This document shows, piece after piece, positions 16,065 to 27,040 of a DNA stretch of 64,000 nucleotides. A model generated the notes under the pieces. The model had not been told where the DNA came from and searched no databases. It worked only from the letters and a program-made list of their open reading frames with translations. The first letter of the stretch is position 1; the number at the start of each line of letters is the position of its first letter. This stretch comes from Halomonas sp. ML-15. Its GTDB lineage: Bacteria; Pseudomonadota; Gammaproteobacteria; Pseudomonadales; Halomonadaceae. The position numbers and the translations under genes were made by a program. The DNA is taken from positions 1,307,990 through 1,371,989 of the forward strand of contig NZ_JACXZT010000019.1 in the NCBI RefSeq assembly GCF_014779595.1, in the 5' to 3' direction.

Positions 16065-17795
16065 TCAGGCGTAAGTGGCTTGGCTCGGCGCACGCGGCAC
16101 CACCAGCGATTCGGGCTTACCCAGCTTCGCCAGTTGGGCGTCCCGCAACACCTCGCCGAGTTCGCTGCCTGGCTGCACCGGCCGCGGGGTAAGCTGCACC
16201 TGGCGCAGCTCGCCGTTGCGGTCGAGACGCTGCACCCAGCCCAGCTCACCGCTCGCGAAGCGCGCCAGACTGCCCACCGGAGTAATCCCGAAGCGGCGGA
16301 TATAGTGCTGCACCCACTGGCGGTCGAAGACATTCGGCTGCCCCAGCAGATAGCGATATATTTCGCTGGGAGAACGCGCCGGACGATCCGCCCGCGGTCG
16401 CCCCATGGCGTCTGCCACATCCACCACCGCCGCCATCCGCGACACGTCTTCGAGTTGCTCCCCCTGCCGCCCGGCCGGATAACCGCTACCGTCGAGGCGC
16501 TCATTGATGCCCCATATCACCGCGTTACGAATATCTCGCGACAGCCAGCGACAATCGCCGAGACGCGCCTCCAGCAAACTGACATGCTCACGCAGTGCAT
16601 GGCGCTGAGCATCGTTCAGACTCGGCGCACGGCGCAGCGCCTGGCGCAGCTCGGGCGGCAGAAGCGCTTTGCCCAGGTCATGCAGCAGGGCGCTGGCCAC
16701 CAGCGCCTTACGCTCATCCCGGGGTAGCCCCTGGCCCGCCGCCAGATCGGCCAGTTTGATCGCCACGCCAATGCCGTGCTGGATCAAGGGAGGGTCGTCA
16801 ACCAGGCATACGCCGGCAAACAGCAGCGCGTCGCGATCCTCTTCGTGGAGTCCCAACAGCGTATCGCTGTAACGGGACAGTAGCCCGGCGTGGATCGGCT
16901 GGCCTTCGATCAGTTGCAGCAACTGGCCATCCAGATAGGCTGCGACCTTGGCCAGCCGCCGCGCCATCGGCGTGGCGTAGTCGGCACCGTGGCTCCGGGC
17001 CGGAGTAGCCGGCGCATTACCCTCCTGGTCAAACAGCGACGAAGGCGACAGCTCGCGGCTCCCTTCGACGGCAGTGCGCGCGCCTTCCCGCTCGATTTCA
17101 CGCACGAAGTACCATAGCCGTCGCTCGAGCTCGGCATTCACCTCGCTAAATTCGCAGCCCAGCCGTACTTGCTGCTCACCGTCAGTCTGGATATGCCGCA
17201 CCTGGGCACTGGCGATCAGCTGCTGCTGATTGGGGAAGCGCAGCGTCAATATATCGACGTGCTGCCCAGGACGTAGTCGCATCGCCGTGCTCAACGGTAC
17301 GTCTAGCAGACAGCCCCCAAGCGACAAATTTTTCAATTGCCCCGCCAACTGCAGACTTTCCTGACCATCGTCGACGACCAGCGACGCATCAACCTGCATG
17401 CCCGGCCGCAGTTCGGCGCGAAACACCTCGCGGCGATGCATGACCCACAGCTGCTCGGGATAGTCGCAGCGAAACTGCAGCCGTCCGGGAGCATCGACCC
17501 AGCCTTGAACCACCAGCGGCGGCGTGGTCAGCATCGCACCGCTGGTCTGCCCCATCAGCCGCAGCGGTTTATCGCTGTTGATCTCGGCGGCGATCTCACC
17601 TACGGCGGTGATATCGATCAGCAGCGAGTGCCCCTCCTCCACGGCCATCAGCAGGGCGGGAATGGGTTCGCCCGCCGGCTCACCAATCGCCAGCGAGGCG
17701 CCCCCCGGCTCACTGAGCCCTTCCAGCAAGGTGTTGATCTCACTTGGGTGCTCGACCACTAGATGGCTGTCATTAAGCTCCATGAGGGCTCTCAT
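16065..17795 (-). CDS. PilZ-HD-GYP protein with altered metal site
   Basis: A 576-residue cytoplasmic protein. Residues ~1-115 resemble a YcgR-N-like domain. A PilZ domain follows, with RREVFR at 121-126 and NLSLGG at 156-161, so c-di-GMP binding is expected. The C-terminal half is HD-GYP: HDLGK at 372-376, H404 in REHVSLLE, and GSGYP at 436-440. The usual HHE before the GYP segment is replaced by I430-N431-E432, so two metal-binding histidines appear to be missing. The protein may therefore be a degenerate phosphodiesterase that acts as a c-di-GMP sensor, or may use another metal set. An alternative start (ATG 17783) would shorten it by four residues. Confidence 0.82.
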   Translation of the reverse strand: MRALMELNDSHLVVEHPSEINTLLEGLSEPGGASLAIGEPAGEPIPALLMAVEEGHSLLIDITAVGEIAAEINSDKPLRLMGQTSGAMLTTPPLVVQGWVDAPGRLQFRCDYPEQLWVMHRREVFRAELRPGMQVDASLVVDDGQESLQLAGQLKNLSLGGCLLDVPLSTAMRLRPGQHVDILTLRFPNQQQLIASAQVRHIQTDGEQQVRLGCEFSEVNAELERRLWYFVREIEREGARTAVEGSRELSPSSLFDQEGNAPATPARSHGADYATPMARRLAKVAAYLDGQLLQLIEGQPIHAGLLSRYSDTLLGLHEEDRDALLFAGVCLVDDPPLIQHGIGVAIKLADLAAGQGLPRDERKALVASALLHDLGKALLPPELRQALRRAPSLNDAQRHALREHVSLLEARLGDCRWLSRDIRNAVIWGINERLDGSGYPAGRQGEQLEDVSRMAAVVDVADAMGRPRADRPARSPSEIYRYLLGQPNVFDRQWVQHYIRRFGITPVGSLARFASGELGWVQRLDRNGELRQVQLTPRPVQPGSELGEVLRDAQLAKLGKPESLVVPRAPSQATYA

Positions 17796-17891
17796 TCTTC
17801 ATAGGGGGTATCACCAACGCAGCGACGCCGGTCCAATACAGATGTATCGACCGGCGTCGCGGTTACTTTAGGGTTACATGACAACTCGACG

Positions 17892-18140
17892 TCAGCCCAC
17901 CGTGATCGGGCCATTGAGAATGGTCAGCAGATCCTGTGCGTGCTGGGCTGCATCGTGCCCGAGAGTCGTCAGATAGCCGCCATCTTCCTGGGTCACCAGG
18001 CCTTTCTCGAATAGCCGTCGGGTCGCCGCGATAGCGTCTGGTTCGGCACTCGAATGTACCTTGATTCCCTCCTGGGTAGTAGACAGATTGAACAGCCTGA
18101 GGATCTTCAGCTCTTCGAGCAGCTCGGAGGTGTAAGTCAT
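17892..18140 (-). CDS. TIGR02647 family small protein
   Basis: An 82-residue soluble protein of a conserved gammaproteobacterial family of unknown function: MTYTSELLEELKILRLFNL, STTQEGIKVH, and LTTLGHDAAQHAQDLLTILN. No membrane segment, cysteine pair or known catalytic motif is visible. The length is typical of the family. It stands alone between the PilZ-HD-GYP gene and serB on the same strand. The fold looks mostly helical, like a small winged-helix or regulator, but this is only an impression from the sequence. Confidence 0.8.
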   Translation of the reverse strand: MTYTSELLEELKILRLFNLSTTQEGIKVHSSAEPDAIAATRRLFEKGLVTQEDGGYLTTLGHDAAQHAQDLLTILNGPITVG

Positions 18141-18200
18141 GGCGGCCTCATGTTGTGATTATCGTCCATCGGCGCGGACGTAGTGACGTAGGCTAACTGC

Positions 18201-19430
18201 CTATGAGTGTCCGTCTTCCAGATCGATCTGTCGATAGCCGATCAGGTAGAGCACCGCGTCCAGCCCCAGGGTGGAGATCGACTGACGCGCCTGGCTGCGC
18301 ACCAGCGGCTTGGCACGAAACGCGATCCCGAGCCCCGCGGCGGCGAGCATCTTGAGGTCGTTGGCACCATCGCCGACGGCGATGGTCTGCTCCATGGCAA
18401 GCCCCTCGCGGGTCGCGATCTCGCGCAGCAGCTCGGCCTTGCGGTCGGCATCCAGGATCGGCTCGCGCACCTCGCCGGTGACCTTGCCATTCTCGATCAC
18501 CAGCTCGTTGGCGTGCACCTCGTCGAAGCCCAGCCGCTGCTGCAGGTAGTCGGCGAAATAGGTGAAACCGCCGGAGAGGATCGCAGTGCGATAGCCGAGC
18601 CGCTTGAGCTGCGTCATCAGGCGTTCGACGCCATCCATCAGCGGAAGCGTAGCGGCGATTTCAGCCAGCACCGACTCGTCGAGCCCTCTGAGCTTGGCCA
18701 TGCGCTCGCGAAAGCTCTGCTGAAAATCGAGCTCGCCGCGCATCGCTCGCTCGGTGACCTCGGCCACCTCGTCGCCAACGCCGTGGCGGCGCGCCAATTC
18801 GTCGATCACCTCGGTCTGGATCAGGGTCGAATCCATGTCGAAGCACACCAGCCGGCGGTGGCGGCGCCAGATCGAGTCCTCCTGGAGAGCGATATCGACA
18901 CCGTGCATGGCACCCAGTGCCAAGGCCTTTTCACGCAGAGCGTCGAGGTCGATTTCGTCGCCGCGAAGCCAGCACTCCACGCACGCGCCCTGGATGCTGT
19001 CTCGCTCACGTGGAATACCGCCATCCAGAGGCTCGCGGCCGGAGAGGCGATGGATCAGCTCGACGGTCAGGCCATGCTCAGCGGTCAGCGCCCCCACCTC
19101 GGCGAGAATGCCCGCCGGCAGATGCGGCGCCAGCAGCGTCAGGATCAGCCGCGGCTGGCTGGCTTCGCTGCTCCAGCGCTGGTACTCCTCGGCGGCCACC
19201 TGGATCGCCTGGACGTCGAGGCCCAGTGCCGCACCGCTCTCGGCGAGCAGCGCCTCAAGGTCTTCATCGCGCTCGATGCCCACCAGGGCTTCCAGCGACA
19301 TGATGCCGAAGGTCACGCTCTGGTTGATATCCAGCAGCCGTGCACCGCTCTTGGCCAGCGCCTTGCCCAGGCCCGCCAGTTGCCCCGGGCGTGCCTTACC
19401 GGTAGCACGAATCAGCAGCCGTCGAGTCAT
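18201..19430 (-). CDS. serB: phosphoserine phosphatase
   Basis: A 409-residue HAD-superfamily phosphatase that releases L-serine from O-phospho-L-serine. The nucleophile motif is [18 protein letters not shown], motif II is in [13 protein letters not shown], and motif IV is [15 protein letters not shown]. The ~190 residues before the catalytic domain form two ACT-like domains ([20 protein letters not shown] and [19 protein letters not shown]), the long SerB form also seen in Pseudomonas. Its start overlaps the parC stop by four bases, so the two genes are translationally coupled. Confidence 0.95.
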   Translation of the reverse strand: MTRRLLIRATGKARPGQLAGLGKALAKSGARLLDINQSVTFGIMSLEALVGIERDEDLEALLAESGAALGLDVQAIQVAAEEYQRWSSEASQPRLILTLLAPHLPAGILAEVGALTAEHGLTVELIHRLSGREPLDGGIPRERDSIQGACVECWLRGDEIDLDALREKALALGAMHGVDIALQEDSIWRRHRRLVCFDMDSTLIQTEVIDELARRHGVGDEVAEVTERAMRGELDFQQSFRERMAKLRGLDESVLAEIAATLPLMDGVERLMTQLKRLGYRTAILSGGFTYFADYLQQRLGFDEVHANELVIENGKVTGEVREPILDADRKAELLREIATREGLAMEQTIAVGDGANDLKMLAAAGLGIAFRAKPLVRSQARQSISTLGLDAVLYLIGYRQIDLEDGHS

Positions 19431-21679
19431 GCGGACACCTCCAGTGCGTCGACTTTCTGGAAGCCCCGCGGCAGCTTGCTGCCGCGGCGGCCGCGTTCGC
19501 CACGGTAGTAGACCAGATCATCGGGCTTGAGCGTCAACTTGCGCTTGCCGGCGTGGATCACCAGGGCGTCGCCTTCGCCGAGCACCACCAGGTCACGCAC
19601 GAACTCTTCGCGGCGCGCGGCGCGAGCGCCGGGAATGTCGATCATCTTGTTACCTTTACCTTTGGCCATCTGCGGCAGACTGTCGAGGTCGAATATCAAC
19701 AGCCGGCCTTCATTGGACACCGCCGCGACCAGCCCACCCTCAGCGGCCGGAAGGATCCGCGGTGGCAAAACGTTGCATCCCTTGGGTAGGCTGAGCGCTG
19801 CCTTACCCGCCTTGTTCTTGCCGGTGAGGTCCTCGAGGCAGGCAATGAACCCGTAGCCACCGTCCGAGGCCAGCAAGAAGCGCGTGCTGGGCGGCGCCAG
19901 CATCAATCCGGCCATATGCGCGCCGGCCACCACATTGACCCGGCCGGTGACCGGCTCCCCCTGGCTACGGGCGCTGGGCAGGTTGTGGGCTGCCAGGGTG
20001 TAGGCGCGACCGGTATCGTCGAGCAGCACCAGCGGCTGATTGGTCTTGCCCCTGGCGGCCAGGGCAAAGCGATCTCCCGACTTGTAGGAGAGCCCGTGAG
20101 GGTCGATTTCATGGCCCTTGGCGGCGCGAATCCAGCCCTTCTCGGAGAGCACCACGGTGATCGGGTCGGCGCCGACCAGCTCGACCTCGGAGAGCGCCTT
20201 GGACTCCTCACGCTCGACCAGCGGCGAGCGCCGGGGGTCACCGTGCTCACGCCCCGCCTCGCGGATCTCCTCCTCGATCAGGTCGGTGAGGGCGGCATCG
20301 TTGCCGAGCAGCTCCTGCAGCCGGCTACGCTCGGCCAGCAGCTCGTCCTGCTCGCCGCGAATCTTGAACTCCTCGAGCTTGGCCAGATGCCGCAGTCGCA
20401 GCTCGAGGATCGCCTCGGCCTGGCGCTCGCTGAGTCCGAAAGCCTCCATCAACGCCGGCTTGGGAGCGTCCTCCTCGCGGATGATGCGGATCACCTCGTC
20501 GATATTGAGGTAGGCGGCAAGCAGGCCCTCGAGAATATGCAGCCGGTCCTCGACCTTGCCAAGGCGGTGCTCGAGGCGGCGGCGCACCGTGACACGCCGG
20601 AAGCGCAGCCACTCGGCGAGCATCTCGGGCAGTGGCAGCACCCGCGGTCGTCCATCGAGGCCGATCACGTTCATATTGACGCGAATGTTCTTCTCGAGGT
20701 CGGTGGTGGCGAACAGATGCGCCATCAGGGATTCGACGTCGACCCGGTTGGAGCGCGGCTCGATCACCAATCGGGTCGGCTCTTCGTGGGTCGACTCGTC
20801 GCGCAGGTCGTCCACCATCGGCAGCTTCTTGGCCTGCATCTGGGCGGCGATCTGCTCCAGCACCTTGGAGCCGCTGACCTGGTAGGGCAGCGCGGTGATC
20901 ACGATGCTGCTCTCTTCCATCACGTAGCGCGCGCGCAGCTTGACCGAGCCGCGGCCACTCTCGTAGAGCTTACGCAGGTCATCCGGGGGCGTGATGATCT
21001 CCGCCGCGGTGGGGAAATCCGGCGCCGGCAGGTGCTGCATCAGCTCTTGGCAGCTGGCCTCTGGCTGGCGCAGCAGATGACAGGTCGCCTCGACCACTTC
21101 AGCCACGTTGTGTGGGGGAATGTCGGTGGCCATGCCCACGGCGATGCCGGTGCCGCCGTTGAGCAGCACGTGGGGCAGGCGCGCCGGCAGCACCACTGGC
21201 TCATTCATGGTGCCGTCGAAGTTGGGCGTCCAGTCGACGGTGCCCTGCCCCAGCTCGGCAAGCAGCACCTCGGCGAATTTCGACAGCCGCGCCTCGGTGT
21301 AGCGCATGGCGGCGAAGGACTTGGGGTCGTCCGGGCTACCCCAGTTGCCCTGGCCGTCGACCAGCGGGTAGCGATAGCTGAACGACTGCGCCATCAGCAC
21401 CATCGCCTCGTAGCAGGCGCTGTCGCCGTGGGGGTGGAACTTGCCCAGCACATCGCCGACGGTACGCGCCGACTTCTTGTACTTGGCACTGGCGTTCAGC
21501 GCCAGCTCGCGCATGGCGTAGATGATACGCCGCTGCACCGGTTTCATGCCGTCGCCGATATGCGGCAAGGCGCGGTCGAGAATCACGTACATCGAGTAGT
21601 CGAGGTAGGCCTTCTCGGTATATTCGCGCAGCGAGAGACGTTCGACGTCGCCCTCCGCGACCTGGATATCTATGGTCAT
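19427..21679 (-). CDS. parC: DNA topoisomerase IV subunit A
   Basis: A 750-residue ParC, the DNA-cleaving subunit of topoisomerase IV that decatenates sister chromosomes. The catalytic tyrosine lies in [13 protein letters not shown]. The quinolone-resistance region [15 protein letters not shown] carries Ser and Glu at the positions equivalent to E. coli Ser80 and Glu84, so no common resistance substitution is seen there. The C-terminal beta-pinwheel begins about residue 490. ATG 21679 overlaps no upstream gene. It is separated from parE by about 210 bases containing a palindromic repeat. Confidence 0.97.
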   Translation of the reverse strand: MTIDIQVAEGDVERLSLREYTEKAYLDYSMYVILDRALPHIGDGMKPVQRRIIYAMRELALNASAKYKKSARTVGDVLGKFHPHGDSACYEAMVLMAQSFSYRYPLVDGQGNWGSPDDPKSFAAMRYTEARLSKFAEVLLAELGQGTVDWTPNFDGTMNEPVVLPARLPHVLLNGGTGIAVGMATDIPPHNVAEVVEATCHLLRQPEASCQELMQHLPAPDFPTAAEIITPPDDLRKLYESGRGSVKLRARYVMEESSIVITALPYQVSGSKVLEQIAAQMQAKKLPMVDDLRDESTHEEPTRLVIEPRSNRVDVESLMAHLFATTDLEKNIRVNMNVIGLDGRPRVLPLPEMLAEWLRFRRVTVRRRLEHRLGKVEDRLHILEGLLAAYLNIDEVIRIIREEDAPKPALMEAFGLSERQAEAILELRLRHLAKLEEFKIRGEQDELLAERSRLQELLGNDAALTDLIEEEIREAGREHGDPRRSPLVEREESKALSEVELVGADPITVVLSEKGWIRAAKGHEIDPHGLSYKSGDRFALAARGKTNQPLVLLDDTGRAYTLAAHNLPSARSQGEPVTGRVNVVAGAHMAGLMLAPPSTRFLLASDGGYGFIACLEDLTGKNKAGKAALSLPKGCNVLPPRILPAAEGGLVAAVSNEGRLLIFDLDSLPQMAKGKGNKMIDIPGARAARREEFVRDLVVLGEGDALVIHAGKRKLTLKPDDLVYYRGERGRRGSKLPRGFQKVDALEVSA

Positions 21680-21771
21680 AGCACGTTGACCCTATTCGCG
21701 ATCGTGGAATCGTCGAGGGTTATTCCCTCTGCAAACTCATCAAAGCGGGTGGCTTCGAGTCGCAGCTGATC

Positions 21772-21864
21772 CGGGGACAGCTCACCGAGGAGGCGCTGTA
21801 ACCCCATCCCTGGGCGCTACCGATGCCATCCCTGGCATCGAACCTCCTCTTTGAGCTGTCCCCG
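21772..21864. repeat. 93-bp palindromic intergenic repeat
   Basis: Two outer arms, CGGGGACAGCTCACCGAGGAGG (21772-21793) and its near-perfect reverse complement (21843-21864), match at 20 of 22 positions. Between them lie a perfect 8-bp hairpin CGATGCCA-TCCC-TGGCATCG (21821-21840) and a smaller CCCA-TCCC-TGGG hairpin, giving a cloverleaf-like fold. It has no coding capacity. The form is that of an interspersed REP/BIME- or MITE-type unit. It sits between parE and parC and could act as a processing or attenuation site in their mRNA. Confidence 0.75.
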
Positions 21865-21889
21865 GCGCCGCTTAACTGGGTGCCGGGCG

Positions 21890-23782
<1,893 letters not shown>

Positions 23783-23817
23783 CTATGAGTGAAAGTCGTC
23801 GTCCAGGCGTGGTCGCG

Positions 23818-24438
23818 TCATGCCCCGGATGCCAGGCGATGGCCACCGTGGGCGAACAGCGCCGGCAGATACTCGGCCAGGGCGCTGAAGCCATGATCCC
23901 CGCCCGCCTGCAGAATCATCGGCGCACCACGGTAGGCGGCGGCGCCGTCGCGTGGATCCAGGGTCTCGTCGGCCGTACCCAGCAGCACCAGATAGCGCCG
24001 CGGCTCGAGCCGTGCCGGGGTCAGCTCGGCCAACTCATCGCGATGCGCGCCCTCAATGGTGAAGCGCTCGCCGGTGTACTCATTGACGAAGGCCTCCCCC
24101 AGCCAGCTCTCGACCAGCCCCGCCGGGCGCACCGCAGGATTGATCACCACCGCGCGAAGGTCATGCCGTTCGGCCAGGCAGCTGGCCAGAAACCCGCCCA
24201 TCGAACTGCCCACCAGCAGCGGCTGCGGACCCAGGGTCGCGAGCAGCGACTCGGCCAGCGCCAGCGCCTCCCCAGGGCGATGCGGCAGCTGCGGTGTGGC
24301 ACAAGGCAGCGGGCCCGCGTCGAGCCGCGCGCAGCCCTGCGCCACCAGGCGTGCCTTGGGCGAGGCGCTGCCGCTATTGAAGCCGTGCAGGTAGAGTACG
24401 CCACTCGCCGCCGATGTGGCAGCCGGCTGGCTCAGCAT
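23818..24438 (-). CDS. yqiA: YqiA-type esterase
   Basis: A 206-residue alpha/beta-hydrolase of the YqiA/UPF0227 family. GVLYLHGFNSG carries the oxyanion region, the nucleophile Ser is in VGSSMGGFLA, an Asp follows in LLGTADETLD and the His is in GGDHGFS. ATG 24438 has AGGGG eight bases upstream and is preferred to a TTG at 24456. No signal peptide is seen, so it should be cytoplasmic. E. coli YqiA has esterase activity on short acyl and palmitoyl-CoA esters; the natural substrate is not known. The link to parE is conserved in gammaproteobacteria. Confidence 0.87.
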   Translation of the reverse strand: MLSQPAATSAASGVLYLHGFNSGSASPKARLVAQGCARLDAGPLPCATPQLPHRPGEALALAESLLATLGPQPLLVGSSMGGFLASCLAERHDLRAVVINPAVRPAGLVESWLGEAFVNEYTGERFTIEGAHRDELAELTPARLEPRRYLVLLGTADETLDPRDGAAAYRGAPMILQAGGDHGFSALAEYLPALFAHGGHRLASGA

Positions 24439-24466
24439 ACCGCAACCCCTGTACAAAACAACAGCA

Positions 24467-26170
24467 TCACAATCCCGCCTTGTGCTCCGCCGCCCACAGC
24501 GCCTCGATCAGCCCGCGGCTGGAGTCGTCCATGCGCTCCAGCCCCTCGTGGCTGGTCAGTATCTGTTCGGTTTCGCCGGCAATCTGCTTGCCAAGCTCGA
24601 CCCCCCACTGGTCGAAGGGGTTGATGCCCCAGATCGTCGCCTGGACGAAGACCTTGTGCTCGTAGAGGGCGATCAGCGCCCCCAGGGTCGCCGGCGACAG
24701 CCGCTCGAGCAGCAAGGTGGTCGACGGCTGGTTGCCACGATAGCGCTTGTGACTGGGACGTGGGCCATCCTCGTCGATGGCGTCGTCGCCCAGCATCAAC
24801 AAGCGCGACTGGGCGAAACAGTTGGCCAGGGTCAGGCGATGCTGGGCCTTGAGGTGGGCACGGGTGGCGTCATCCTCGACCCGGTCGTAGCGGCGCATCG
24901 GCGCGATGAAGTCGCACTCCACCGGCTGCGTGCCCTGATGCAGCAGCTGATAGAAGGCATGCTGGGCATTGGGACCCAATTGGCCCCATAGCACCGGGCA
25001 GGTGGAGTAGGGCGTGACCTGGCCATCGTTGGTCACCGACTTGCCATTGGACTCCATCTCCAGCTGCTCGAGATAGGCGGCGAAGTACTCCAGGCGCCCA
25101 TCGTAGGGCAGGATCGAGTGGGCACGGATATCCAGGAAGTTGACGTTCCAGATCCCCGCCAGCGCCAGCAGTACCGGCAGATTGTCCTCCAGCGGCGCCT
25201 CGCGAAAGTGCCGATCCATGGCATGCGCCCCGGCCAGCAGCTCGCGGAAGTTGGCCATGCCCACCACCAGTGCGATGGGCAGGCCGATCGCCCCCCACAG
25301 CGAGTAGCGTCCGCCGACCCACTCCCAGAACTCCAGCTGATTGACCTCGGCGATGCCCCACTCGCTCATCTTGTCGGGACTCGCCGAGACACCGATGAAG
25401 TGCTGCCGCATCACCAGTGCGCGGTCGATCTCGGCCGCCGCGCCGTTGCCGGCGTCACCGCGGCTGCACACTAGCCGGGCGTAGAGCCAGTCGCGGGCGG
25501 TGCGCGCATTGGAGAGCGTATCAATGGTGGTAAACGACTTGGATGACAACACGAACAGCGTGGTCTCGGGGTTGAGGCGCGAGAGATAGTCGGCCAGCTG
25601 AGAGCCATCCATGGTCGAGGCGAAGTGCACCTGCACGTCGTGTACCCCCTCGGGGCGGTAGTCGGCCAGCGCATGGGTGACCATCAGCGGGCCGAGATCA
25701 GAGCCGCCAACCCCGAGGTTGACTACGTCGCTGATCGCCTTGCCGGTGGCGCCACGCCACTGGCCAGCATGCAGCTTATCGACCATGCGCTGCATCTGCG
25801 CCAGGGTGGCATGCACCGCCGGCACCAGATCCTCCCCTTCGACCTCAAGACGCGCGTGCTCCGGCAAGCGCAGCGCGGTGTGCAGCGCCGGGCGGTCTTC
25901 GGAGCGGTTGACCCGCTCGCCGTCGAGCAGCCGGGTGATGGCATCCGGCACCCCCGCCTCCCGGGCCAGCGCCAGCAGCAGCGCATGGGTCTCATCACTC
26001 CAGCGCTGCTTGGAAAGATCCAGGGTCAGGCCCGCCGCCTCGCGACTAAAGCGGGCAAAACGCCCCGGGGTGGCAAACAGCTCGCGCAGATGGACCTCAT
26101 GCATCTCGCCGGCATGGGCCTCCAATGCCCGCCAGGCGGGGCTCTGGTCGATGCGATCTTCCTGATTCAT
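24467..26170 (-). CDS. pgi: glucose-6-phosphate isomerase
   Basis: A 567-residue Pgi that interconverts glucose 6-phosphate and fructose 6-phosphate. Visible signatures are NLGVGGSDLGPLM, FVLSSKSFTTIDT (phosphate-binding loop), EFWEWVGGRYSLWGAIGLP and LHQGTQPVECDF. ATG 26170 has GGGAG about eight bases upstream; the frame is open further, but the extra N terminus is low-complexity Arg-rich and not part of the family. It lies 28 bases behind yqiA on the same strand and is divergent from cmoA, with a ~100-base shared promoter region. Confidence 0.96.
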   Translation of the reverse strand: MNQEDRIDQSPAWRALEAHAGEMHEVHLRELFATPGRFARFSREAAGLTLDLSKQRWSDETHALLLALAREAGVPDAITRLLDGERVNRSEDRPALHTALRLPEHARLEVEGEDLVPAVHATLAQMQRMVDKLHAGQWRGATGKAISDVVNLGVGGSDLGPLMVTHALADYRPEGVHDVQVHFASTMDGSQLADYLSRLNPETTLFVLSSKSFTTIDTLSNARTARDWLYARLVCSRGDAGNGAAAEIDRALVMRQHFIGVSASPDKMSEWGIAEVNQLEFWEWVGGRYSLWGAIGLPIALVVGMANFRELLAGAHAMDRHFREAPLEDNLPVLLALAGIWNVNFLDIRAHSILPYDGRLEYFAAYLEQLEMESNGKSVTNDGQVTPYSTCPVLWGQLGPNAQHAFYQLLHQGTQPVECDFIAPMRRYDRVEDDATRAHLKAQHRLTLANCFAQSRLLMLGDDAIDEDGPRPSHKRYRGNQPSTTLLLERLSPATLGALIALYEHKVFVQATIWGINPFDQWGVELGKQIAGETEQILTSHEGLERMDDSSRGLIEALWAAEHKAGL

Positions 26171-26274
26171 CGTCTCTCTCCCTGAAGCGGTCGCACACGG
26201 CGCCGTGGTTTCGTGCAGCCCGGCGCCGCGGCGCGTAAAATGCTCGGACTTTGGTCCGGACCCGCAGCGACGCC

Positions 26275-27015
26275 ATGAGTGATGCATCTTACCGTGACGC
26301 CATCTTTTCGACACCCCTGGATCGGGTGGCGCGTTTCTCTTTCGATGAACAGGTGGTGGCCTGCTTCCCCGACATGATCCGCCGCTCGGTGCCCGGCTAT
26401 GGCCAGATACTGGGCATGCTGGGCGTGATCGCCGAGCGCCACCTGCGCCACGGCGCCCACGTCTACGACCTGGGCTGTTCACTGGGGGCGGTAGGGCTGG
26501 CTCTGGCCGGGCGCCTGCCTCCAGAGGCTTTCAGCCTGACCGGCGTCGACCTGTCGCCGGCGATGGTCGCCCGTGCCCGTGAAACCTTCGCCAGCGAGTC
26601 CCCCGAGCACGCCATCGAGATCGTCGAGGGCGATATCCGTCACCTCGACTATCGGCCATCGGGCATGGTGGTGCTCAATTTCACGCTGCAGTTCCTCGCC
26701 CCCGGCGATCGCGACGCGGTGATCGAGGCGCTCTATACCGCCCTCGAGCCAGGCGGTGTGCTGGTACTGTCGGAGAAAGTCGTCGCCGAAGATGAGCAGG
26801 ACAACGCCTGGCTGGTGGAGCGCTACCACGATTTCAAGCGCGCCAACGGCTATAGCGAGCTGGAGATCAGCCAAAAGCGCAATGCACTGGAGAACGTGCT
26901 GGTGCCCGACACCCTCGACGCCCATCGAGCGCGCCTGGCCCGCGCCGGTTTCGCACGCAGCCAGGTGTGGTTCCAGTACCTCAACTTCGCATCGCTGATC
27001 GCCTTCAAGCCGTGA
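26275..27015 (+). CDS. cmoA: carboxy-S-adenosyl-L-methionine synthase
   Basis: A 246-residue methyltransferase-fold enzyme that turns S-adenosylmethionine and prephenate into carboxy-SAM, the donor used by CmoB for wobble uridine 34 modification of tRNA. The N terminus DAIFSTPLDRVARFSFDEQV and the SAM-binding loop VYDLGCSLGAVGLAL are typical. The next motif VVLNFTLQFLAP and the end WFQYLNFASLIAFKP also match. The frame is open to 26251, but ATG 26275 gives the normal N terminus. It is separated from cmoB by a phospholipase-D-like gene, whereas the two are usually adjacent. Confidence 0.95.
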   Translation: MSDASYRDAIFSTPLDRVARFSFDEQVVACFPDMIRRSVPGYGQILGMLGVIAERHLRHGAHVYDLGCSLGAVGLALAGRLPPEAFSLTGVDLSPAMVARARETFASESPEHAIEIVEGDIRHLDYRPSGMVVLNFTLQFLAPGDRDAVIEALYTALEPGGVLVLSEKVVAEDEQDNAWLVERYHDFKRANGYSELEISQKRNALENVLVPDTLDAHRARLARAGFARSQVWFQYLNFASLIAFKP

Positions 27016-27040
27016 GGGACCTCGTCATGAGAGTCACACC

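Noticed and set aside
18207..19508. 433-codon plus-strand open frame opposite serB
   Set aside because: Antisense shadow rich in His/Gln; serB on the minus strand is unmistakable.
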